From the NCBI RefSeq assembly GCF_020447265.1, contig NZ_JAJADR010000004.1, forward strand, positions 485,618 to 549,617: a DNA stretch of 64,000 nucleotides. The letters run 5' to 3'. The stretch comes from Hymenobacter lucidus (lineage in GTDB: Bacteria; Bacteroidota; Bacteroidia; Cytophagales; Hymenobacteraceae). The position numbers were made by a program, and so were the translations under genes. The notes under the pieces are model-generated. The model did not search any database and was not told the origin of the DNA. It saw nothing but the letters and a program-made list of their open reading frames with translations. Of the stretch, positions 58,132 to 64,000 are shown in pieces (the first letter of the stretch is position 1; the number at the start of each line of letters is the position of its first letter).

Positions 58132-58135
58132 TGGC

Positions 58136-58828
58136 ATGTCCACGCTCATCCTTTCCCTGGAAACTTCCTCGCCCGTTTGCTCCGTAGCCCTGCACCGCGA
58201 CGGGCAACTGGTGGGCCAATCGGAGCTGCGGCTGGAAAAGTCGCACTCGTCGCACCTGAGCCTGCTGGTGCAGCAGCTGCTGGACAACACCAGCCACACG
58301 CTGCACGACCTAGCGGCAGTGGCTGTGTCCGATGGGCCGGGCTCCTACACGGGGCTACGCATTGGGGCAGCGGCGGCCAAGGGATTCTGCTACGCGCTGG
58401 ATATTCCGCTCATTGCCATCAGTACGCTGCAGGCCCTGGCGCATCAGGTGGCCAGGTACACGGCCCAGGCCGAACAGGTGCTGTTTTGCCCCATGCTGGA
58501 TGCCCGCCGTATGGAAGTGTACAGCGCCCTTTACACCCACGATGGACGGGAAATGCTGGCTCCGGCGCCGCTTATTCTGGATTCTGACACGCTGGCCGAA
58601 CAATTAACCCACCATCGGTTGTTATTCTTCGGCAACGGCGCGGCCAAGTTTGCACCGCTACTGAATACGCCGAATGCGGGTTTCCTGACGAATATCGAGC
58701 CTTCTGCTATTGCAGTGGGCGAGTTGGCCCAGCACGCCTTCCAGCGCCAGGAGTTTCGGGACGTAGCCTATTACGAGCCTTTTTATCTGAAGGAAGTACA
58801 CACCACCACGCCGAAGGCTAGAAGTTAG
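58136..58828 (+). CDS. tsaB: tRNA threonylcarbamoyladenosine biosynthesis protein TsaB
   Basis: A 230-residue ASKHA-fold scaffold protein that partners TsaD in forming the t6A modification on ANN-decoding tRNAs. The N-terminal ETSSPVCSVAL and the block SDGPGSYTGLRIGAAAAKGF identify TsaB. No other Met lies near the N-terminus, so the ATG at 58136 is the start. Because the exact TACCTTTG element is only 4 nt upstream, transcription would start at or within a few bases of the ATG, that is, a leaderless mRNA. It is followed by an imperfect inverted repeat (58836-58900). Confidence 0.95.
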   Translation: MSTLILSLETSSPVCSVALHRDGQLVGQSELRLEKSHSSHLSLLVQQLLDNTSHTLHDLAAVAVSDGPGSYTGLRIGAAAAKGFCYALDIPLIAISTLQALAHQVARYTAQAEQVLFCPMLDARRMEVYSALYTHDGREMLAPAPLILDSDTLAEQLTHHRLLFFGNGAAKFAPLLNTPNAGFLTNIEPSAIAVGELAQHAFQRQEFRDVAYYEPFYLKEVHTTTPKARS

Positions 58829-58835
58829 ATTGTTA

Positions 58836-58900
58836 GAACTCAGAGCTTAGATTCTGCTAGACAACAGTATGCAGTTTTAGTTTAAGCTCTTAGTTCTGAC
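58836..58900. repeat. Imperfect inverted repeat after tsaB
   Basis: TAGAACTCAGAGCTTA pairs imperfectly with TAAGCTCTTAGTTCT around a 33-nt loop, with no T-run. It may be another REP-like element or a weak terminator. Confidence 0.45.
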
Positions 58901-58923
58901 CCCGCAGTTCTCATATAAAAACA

Positions 58924-59445
58924 ATGGAAGACCTTATCAACCGTGTTGCGCAAAGCGCCCTGACCTCGCTCAACCTGGAAGAATTCATTCATCCCGGCGA
59001 GCGGGTGGTGTATGACATCAAGGAAAACCTGTTCCACGGCTTGATGCTGCGCGAAAAGGATTTCCGGGAGTTTATCAAAACCCACGACTGGAGCCAGTAC
59101 GACGGTAAAAATGTGGCCATCATCTGCTCCGCCGATGCCATTGTGCCCACTTGGGCATATATGCTGCTGGCCTCGAAGCTGCAGAATCACGCCCACCGCT
59201 ACGTGTTCGGCAACCTGGAGGCGCTGGAGCAGGAGCTGTTTCACGAAGCCATTGCCGGCATCAACGCCGAAGATTTCCGCGACGCGAAAGTAGTGGTGAA
59301 AGGCTGCGGTAACATCCCGGTGCCCACTTATGCCTACGTGGCCATCATGCAAAAGCTGCTGCCCGTTACTTCCAGCATTATGTATGGCGAGCCGTGCAGC
59401 ACCGTGCCGCTGTATAAGCGCCCGAAAGCTCCGGCCGCCAGCTAG
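58924..59445 (+). CDS. DUF2480 protein
   Basis: A 173-residue cytoplasmic protein matching the DUF2480 family, which is found in Bacteroidota: FIHPGERVVYDIKENLFHGLMLREKDFREFI and VAIICSADAIVPTWAYMLLASKL. Its C-terminal half contains KGCGNIPVPTYAYVAIMQKLLP, conserved among relatives. The biochemical role is unknown. The first ATG at 58924 is consistent with the conserved MEDLINRV start. It is followed by a terminator. Confidence 0.85.
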   Translation: MEDLINRVAQSALTSLNLEEFIHPGERVVYDIKENLFHGLMLREKDFREFIKTHDWSQYDGKNVAIICSADAIVPTWAYMLLASKLQNHAHRYVFGNLEALEQELFHEAIAGINAEDFRDAKVVVKGCGNIPVPTYAYVAIMQKLLPVTSSIMYGEPCSTVPLYKRPKAPAAS

Positions 59446-59463
59446 TCGTATTTCCTGCTGAAG

Positions 59464-59498
59464 AGAAGCCCATCGGTTGCTGCCGACGGGCTTCTTTG
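59464..59498 (+). terminator. Terminator of the DUF2480 gene
   Basis: The stem AGAAGCCCATCGG with CCGACGGGCTTCT is followed by TTT. Confidence 0.75.
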
Positions 59499-59580
59499 CG
59501 TTTGGAGCAGTCGGTAGAAAATCGTATTTCCGCAATACAGTGGGCATATTATGCATCTTTGGGGCCCCGAACGAACTTCT

Positions 59581-60894
59581 ATGCCCGAGCAACCCAGTGC
59601 CCAGCCCTACAAAATCAGCTTCCTGACCGGTACCGCTATTGTCATTGCCAACATGGTCGGCACGGGCGTTTTTACCAGTTTGGGGTTTCAGGTGCTGGGA
59701 ATTCAGAGTGGCTTTGCCCTGCTGATGCTCTGGGTGGTGGGTGGCCTCATTGCCCTCTGCGGAGCTCTGTGCTACGGTGAACTGGCCGCGGCTATGCCCC
59801 GCTCGGGCGGCGAATACCATTACCTGTCTCAGATTTACCATCCGGCTTTGGGCTTCCTCTCGGGCTGGGTTTCGGCTACCGTTGGCTTTGCTGCTCCTAC
59901 CGCTCTGGCCGCCATGGCCCTGGGAAAATACGCGGCTAGCGTGTGGCCCGCCGTGCCAGCCCAGGCTCTGTCGATACTCGTCGTGCTGGGCCTCACGGCT
60001 ATTCACGCCGTCAGCGCCCGGGCTGGGAGCCGTCTGCAGGTAATGGTTACGGCCGTGAAAGTAGCCGTGCTGGTGCTCTTCATCGGGGCCGGTTTGCTAG
60101 CTGCCACTCCCCAGCCCATTGCCTTCGTTCCTCATTCGGCCGACTGGCAGCAGCTGCTGAGTCCGGCCTTCGCGGTTTCCCTCATTTATGTGTCGTATGC
60201 CTACTCAGGCTGGAATGCCGCCGTGTATTTGACGGGGGAAGTAGCCAATCCGCAGCGCAACCTGCCCCGGATTCTGCTGGCGGGCACGGCCGTGGTACTC
60301 TTACTATATGTAGGCCTCAACTTCATCTTTCTCTATTCGACGCCTATTCCCAAGCTGGCCGGGCAGCTGGAAGTAGGCTACGTGGCCGCCAGCCAGATTT
60401 TCGGGTCGGCCCTGGGCCAGTTTATGGGCGCCGTCATTGCCGTGCTGCTGGTTTCCACTGTCAGCTCCATGATTTTTGCCGGCCCGCGCATCATTCAGGT
60501 GATGGGGGAGGACCTACCGGCCCTGCGGGGTCTAGCCGTGGTCAGCAAAAACGGTATTCCCGTCCGTGCTCTGCTACTCCAAACTTCCCTCACGCTGCTC
60601 TTCATCCTGACCTCTACCTTCGAGCAGGTACTTCTCTATGCGGGCTTTGTGCTCAGCCTATTCACCTTTCTGACGGTGCTGGGCTTGTTTGTGCTGCGTT
60701 TGCGCCGGCCCGAGCTACCGCGCCCATATCGCGCCTGGGGCTACCCGATTACCCCCTTGGTTTTCCTGGCCCTGAGCGGCTGGACGCTGATTTTTATCCT
60801 GCGCGACAAGCCCACGGAGTCGTTGTATGGGTTGGCTACCCTGGCCGTTGGGGCAGTAGTTTACCTCCTGGGTCGTAGTTTCAAGGGCATTTGA
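59581..60894 (+). CDS. APC-family amino acid permease
   Basis: A 437-residue inner-membrane transporter with about 12 transmembrane helices. The first helix has the APC substrate-site motif NMVGTGVFTSLG (GxGxF-type break), and the segment YHYLSQIYHPALGFLSGW is typical of the family. Helix 6 region SLIYVSYAYSGWNAAVYLTGEV contains the conserved YSGW/E pair. The last helices end in a short tail. It probably imports or exchanges amino acids; the substrate is not identified. The start at 59581 avoids an upstream in-frame Met that overlaps the promoter-like CATCTTTG at 59554-59561. Confidence 0.9.
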   Translation: MPEQPSAQPYKISFLTGTAIVIANMVGTGVFTSLGFQVLGIQSGFALLMLWVVGGLIALCGALCYGELAAAMPRSGGEYHYLSQIYHPALGFLSGWVSATVGFAAPTALAAMALGKYAASVWPAVPAQALSILVVLGLTAIHAVSARAGSRLQVMVTAVKVAVLVLFIGAGLLAATPQPIAFVPHSADWQQLLSPAFAVSLIYVSYAYSGWNAAVYLTGEVANPQRNLPRILLAGTAVVLLLYVGLNFIFLYSTPIPKLAGQLEVGYVAASQIFGSALGQFMGAVIAVLLVSTVSSMIFAGPRIIQVMGEDLPALRGLAVVSKNGIPVRALLLQTSLTLLFILTSTFEQVLLYAGFVLSLFTFLTVLGLFVLRLRRPELPRPYRAWGYPITPLVFLALSGWTLIFILRDKPTESLYGLATLAVGAVVYLLGRSFKGI

Positions 60895-60928
60895 GCATCC
60901 AGCGACAGTCTGGAAAATGGGAACTGAC

Positions 60929-60936
60929 TACATTTG
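60929..60936 (+). promoter_or_regulatory. -7 promoter element of the lipoprotein gene
   Basis: TACATTTG, an exact match to TAnnTTTG, 40 nt before the ATG at 60977. Confidence 0.55.
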
Positions 60937-60976
60937 CCTTTCAAGATATTCCCGCTACTCCCTCAACACTCATTCC

Positions 60977-62263
60977 ATGCGCTTATCCTTTCTCGGGGCG
61001 CTGCCGGCTTTTCTACTCTTGCTGGCGGCTTGCTCCGAACCAAAAAAGCCGGTTGCCGAGCAAGCCGCTCCCGTAGCTGCCACCCCAGTTGCCCCCGATT
61101 CTTCTTTGGCTCCGGTTCCCGCCCCGGCCGCCCCCGATACCACCGCGCTGCAGGATATAGCCGCTTACATAGCCGGCAGTCGGGTTAGCCGCAACAGCGA
61201 GCTACGTTCCCTCACGGCTTCCCCCGCCTGGCAAGCCTTTGCCGCCGATGCTGATAAAAGCTGGCTCACGTACCACCAAACGCGCACCCACAAGATTCAG
61301 CAGTGGGCTGCTACCGAACTGGACTCCGTGCGAGCCGCCAGCCCAACTATCTTCTACCCCTTCAGCGGCCCCGATCTGCTCAACGTCGTCACAATGTTTC
61401 CCGCCAGCCAAACCTACGTGCTGGTCGGGCTAGAGCCGGTTGGGTCGGTGCCACGCCAGAACACCTTGGCCAATCCGAAGCTCTATCCGGCCCTGAAGGC
61501 TTCGCTGTGGTCGGTGCTGAACTTTAGCTTCTTTCGCACCAACGATATGGCCGTGGAGCTGAATTCTAAAAAAGCCGACAGCAACGCCATGCGCAAGGCG
61601 AATTCTATTCTGAAAAATGCCGCTAAAAGCAACCAGCGCGTCAATATCGGGGGAGTAGTACCCTTGCTGCTGCTGTTCGCGGCTCGCACCGACCACCAAG
61701 TGGAGGCCTTACGCTACGTGGTGCTCAATGCTGAAGGCCAGCTCACCGAAGCCGATTCGACTCAGGTACAGAAGCCGGGACTCAACGTAGTGCCGGGCGT
61801 CGAAGTAAAGCTGCGCAGCAAAGAAGGCGTCGAAAAGACTGTCGTCTACCTCTCCGCCGACCTTTCCGATTGGAAGCTTGGCACCACCAAAGAATCGGCG
61901 TTGCGTTACGTCCGCTCCCTGGGCCCGCTCACCACCTATGTCAAGTCGGCCTCTTACCTGATGCACAAGAGCTATTTCTCTAAAGTCCGCAACTTGGTGC
62001 TGGAACGTAGCAGCTACATCCTGCAAGATGATTCCGGCATTGCCATGAAGTATTTCCGCCCCGCCGACTGGAAATTTACCTACTACGGCACCTACAAGCG
62101 GCCTATCAACCTTTTCGCCAAGCAATACCAGCCGGTTCTGACCAAAGTGTATACCGACACGGCCAACAAACCGCGCCCTTTGCCCTTTGGCACTGGCTAC
62201 AACTGGCGCCAAAACGACTCCAATCTGCTGCTGGCCAAGCGACAGAGCGCCCCGGCTATTTAA
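60977..62263 (+). CDS. Lipoprotein of unknown function
   Basis: A 428-residue lipoprotein. The signal peptide ends in the lipobox LLAAC, followed by a Pro/Ala-rich linker (about residues 25-55). The mature part is mixed alpha/beta with a distinctive segment TIFYPFSGPDLLNVVTMFPASQTYVLVGLEPVG and a C-terminal region KPRPLPFGTGYNWRQNDSNLL. I recall no named family. The ATG at 60977 was selected because it gives the lipobox. It is followed by a strong palindromic terminator, and the next gene, in the same direction, is an exported serine hydrolase. Confidence 0.8.
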   Translation: MRLSFLGALPAFLLLLAACSEPKKPVAEQAAPVAATPVAPDSSLAPVPAPAAPDTTALQDIAAYIAGSRVSRNSELRSLTASPAWQAFAADADKSWLTYHQTRTHKIQQWAATELDSVRAASPTIFYPFSGPDLLNVVTMFPASQTYVLVGLEPVGSVPRQNTLANPKLYPALKASLWSVLNFSFFRTNDMAVELNSKKADSNAMRKANSILKNAAKSNQRVNIGGVVPLLLLFAARTDHQVEALRYVVLNAEGQLTEADSTQVQKPGLNVVPGVEVKLRSKEGVEKTVVYLSADLSDWKLGTTKESALRYVRSLGPLTTYVKSASYLMHKSYFSKVRNLVLERSSYILQDDSGIAMKYFRPADWKFTYYGTYKRPINLFAKQYQPVLTKVYTDTANKPRPLPFGTGYNWRQNDSNLLLAKRQSAPAI

Positions 62264-62275
62264 GCCGGTAGTCAA

Positions 62276-62324
62276 AAACAGCAACGGGGTGCCAACAAAC
62301 GCAGTTGGCACCCCGTTGCTGTTT
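62276..62324 (+). terminator. Palindromic terminator after the lipoprotein gene
   Basis: A perfect 21-bp stem (AAACAGCAACGGGGTGCCAAC) with a 7-nt loop. Confidence 0.8.
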
Positions 62325-62364
62325 CAGGCTAATGCTGTTGCCAGTACCCTATATATAAGGTGAA

Positions 62365-63666
62365 ATGACCAAGCAAAATATTGTTCTGCCCCTGGGTATG
62401 GCCTTGAGCCTGATGTTGCTCGTGCTGCTCCAGGCTGCCCCACCACTACGGCTGGCAACACCCCACCCGGCCTGGCAAGCTCCGGCTGACAGCCCACTGC
62501 TTGACAGTCTGCTTCGCACTGATTCGCAGTTGGCGGCGGTTATCCGGCGGGCCAATGAGTACGAAGTACAGATTATCTACACGCAGATAAACCGTGACCA
62601 GCGCAACCGGCCGCATTTCACCCAACACAGTTTCCACCTCAATGCACGTCAGTATTTCAACCCAGCCAGCCTGGTAAAGCTGCCCGTATCGGCCCTAGCC
62701 CTCGAAAAGCTCAACCGGCTGCAGCAGCCCGGCCTAAACCGAAATAGCCCGTTATCCATCGGCACGGCCTTTCGCTGCCAAACCCCTGTGCCCTATACTG
62801 CCTCCCCTGATTCCAACCAGCTGAATACCGTGGGCAATTATATCAAGCGGATGTTGCTAATAAGCGACAATCAGGCCTACAACCGCCTGTACGAGTTCCT
62901 GGGTCAGCGGCCGCTCAATGAGCGACTCTGGAGTATGGGTTACTCCGATATCCGCATCGTCCGCCGGTTTGCGCCCTGCGATACGACTGCCAACCGGTAT
63001 ACCAATCCCTTCACGTTCTACAACGCGCAGGCCCAGCCTATTTACCAGCAGCCAGCAGCAGTTAATACCCGCTCCTTAAACTTTCCGCTTGGCCATGTTA
63101 CCAAGGGGCGAAGCTACCAAGCTGGCGGCCGGATAATAAATCAGCCCTACGACTTTACCACGGCCAACTACCTGCCGCTCCAACGCATAACCGATATCCT
63201 GAAAGCTGTCATCTTCCCTAATGATGTTCCGCAAAGCCAGCAGTTCAACCTAGCTGCCAGCGACTATTCATTCCTGCGTACTTATCTATATCAAACGCCC
63301 CACGGCTCAAAAGTGACCTATTATGCTCCTCGCCGGTTTTTCGACGCCTATAAGAAGTATCTATACTATGGCCGAAGCCCTGCACGCAGCGCCCAACCAG
63401 GCTTGCATATATACAATGTAGTAGGGATGTCGCACGGCTACTTATCAGATGTAGCCTATTTCGCCGATTCCACCAAGCAAGCCGAATTCCTCCTGAGCGC
63501 GGTGCTTTATGTCAACAAAGACGGCATAATCAACGATGGAGCGTACGAGTATGAGTCAGTTGGTTTACCCTTCCTTGCCCTTTTAGGGCAGAAAATCTAC
63601 GAATACGAAAGTCAACGGCCGCGTCAAGTAGAGCCAGACCTGTCCCTTTTCTTCGAAAACAAGTAG
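62365..63666 (+). CDS. Exported serine hydrolase, class A beta-lactamase-like
   Basis: A 433-residue protein with an N-terminal signal segment (residues about 7-25). The catalytic SxxK motif is FNPASLVKLPV, and an SDN-like motif follows in LLISDNQAYNRLYEFLG, both hallmarks of class A beta-lactamase-type serine hydrolases. The protein is about 150 residues longer than real class A enzymes, and a KTG-type third motif is not obvious, so a peptidase or esterase role is more likely than antibiotic resistance. It is somewhat more A/T-rich than its neighbours. The next feature is the stable-RNA promoter region. Confidence 0.85.
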   Translation: MTKQNIVLPLGMALSLMLLVLLQAAPPLRLATPHPAWQAPADSPLLDSLLRTDSQLAAVIRRANEYEVQIIYTQINRDQRNRPHFTQHSFHLNARQYFNPASLVKLPVSALALEKLNRLQQPGLNRNSPLSIGTAFRCQTPVPYTASPDSNQLNTVGNYIKRMLLISDNQAYNRLYEFLGQRPLNERLWSMGYSDIRIVRRFAPCDTTANRYTNPFTFYNAQAQPIYQQPAAVNTRSLNFPLGHVTKGRSYQAGGRIINQPYDFTTANYLPLQRITDILKAVIFPNDVPQSQQFNLAASDYSFLRTYLYQTPHGSKVTYYAPRRFFDAYKKYLYYGRSPARSAQPGLHIYNVVGMSHGYLSDVAYFADSTKQAEFLLSAVLYVNKDGIINDGAYEYESVGLPFLALLGQKIYEYESQRPRQVEPDLSLFFENK

Positions 63667-63801
63667 GTGCCAGAAACAGGATATGAAAAATATTTCGCTG
63701 TTGCTGAACTAAGCTTTCCTGACAACGGGTTATACCCCAGCGTACTAACTAACGGCCGGTGGTGGCCAAGCGGGCCTTCAACGAAAAAGAAGGGGAGCGG
63801 G

Positions 63802-63833
63802 TTTGGAAATGAGCGGGCCAAGTCCCACTTTTG
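63802..63833 (+). promoter_or_regulatory. Tandem stable-RNA-type promoter P1
   Basis: TTTG at 63802-63805, 20-nt spacer, CACTTTTG at 63826-63833: the same layout as the tRNA-Lys promoter. Confidence 0.5.
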
Positions 63834-63902
63834 CACTCCCAAATCGGACGGATTCGGGGCACAGCCGGCACCAGCAGCAGAGAAAAAAAGTTGGGCGCAG
63901 GG

Positions 63903-63934
63903 TTGGAAAAATCGGGTCGCGGGTCTTACCTTTG
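63903..63934 (+). promoter_or_regulatory. Tandem stable-RNA-type promoter P2
   Basis: TTG at 63903-63905, 21-nt spacer, TACCTTTG at 63927-63934 (exact match), preceded by an A-rich block. Confidence 0.6.
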
Positions 63935-64000
63935 CAGCCCGCTTCAACCGGAGGCGGCCAAGACTTCTCTTCGAAAAACTTTTTTTCGGAGCCCGTTTGG

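Larger units (their letters stand above)
63667..64000 (+). other. Upstream region of a probable rRNA/tRNA operon
   Basis: There is no protein gene here. It holds two strong promoters in tandem pointing right, A-rich stretches resembling UP elements (AAAAAAAG near 63884), and a leader with a short hairpin (CGAAAAA...TTTTTCG near 63978). This is typical of a stable-RNA operon leader; the operon itself lies beyond the window. Confidence 0.45.

Noticed and set aside
62365..63666. Possible antibiotic-resistance beta-lactamase
   Set aside because: SxxK and SDN are present, but the protein is much longer than class A enzymes and no KTG motif is obvious; I call it a beta-lactamase-like hydrolase only.

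Overview
The window reads as a chromosomal segment of a GC-rich Bacteroidota bacterium, most likely a Hymenobacter or close relative (Hymenobacteraceae, Cytophagales). This rests on three things. Promoters carry the Bacteroidota -7 element TAnnTTTG (TACCTTTG, TACTTTTG, TAGCTTTG and similar). Two proteins end in a type IX secretion (T9SS) sorting domain, and there are Oar-like and siderophore TonB-dependent receptors plus several Bacteroidota-style beta-barrel proteins. Many small families (DUF2480, DUF2199, DUF2251, PepSY-TM) also fit this group. Most of the content is ordinary housekeeping and cell-envelope genes. I see no prophage, insertion sequence, CRISPR array or plasmid function.

Layout. 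1-6 kb, mostly minus strand: a cut-off zinc-finger-like protein, an alpha/beta hydrolase whose nucleophile serine is replaced by glycine, and an Oar-like receptor. 6-10.4 kb, plus strand: a PD40 propeller protein, uvrA and a DUF2251 protein. 10.5-14.2 kb, minus: an iron-uptake pair (siderophore receptor and PepSY membrane protein) with A/T-rich operator-like half-sites upstream. 14.4-18 kb: a TspO-like membrane protein, tpiA, a small secreted repeat protein and an OmpA lipoprotein gene broken in an A9 tract. 18-29 kb, plus: prmA, a 1789-residue exported protein, plsY, small hypothetical genes, two SpoIIAA-like paralogues and an M20 dipeptidase. 29-32.7 kb, minus: four tandem beta-barrel paralogues. 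32.9-45.5 kb: a PagL-like lipid A deacylase, pyrD, tRNA-Lys, comM, gmhA, an MsbA-like ABC exporter, a Wzi/RemB-like outer-membrane protein, a GNAT-like gene and upp. 46-50.7 kb: two T9SS cargo paralogues and a DEAD-box helicase. 50.9-64 kb: tRNA-His, a PfkB kinase, an M61 peptidase, rpmH-rnpA-ctpA, tsaB, an APC permease, an unknown lipoprotein and a class-A beta-lactamase-like hydrolase. The window ends with two tandem stable-RNA-type promoters pointing out of it, so an rRNA or tRNA operon probably starts just beyond.

Functional groupings: envelope biogenesis and lipid A (gmhA, MsbA-like exporter, PagL-like deacylase, plsY), iron acquisition (receptor plus PepSY), pyrimidine metabolism (pyrD, upp) and translation/tRNA maturation (rpmH, rnpA, prmA, tsaB, two tRNAs).

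The points most worth a second look are: the A9 frameshift in the OmpA lipoprotein, the serine-less hydrolase, apparently leaderless start codons at tsaB and gmhA, a family of palindromic REP/MITE-like elements, the repeat-unit gain between the two T9SS paralogues, a 5'-truncated gene next to a palindrome cluster, and the giant exported protein. All family names come from reading the sequence and from memory; no search was run.
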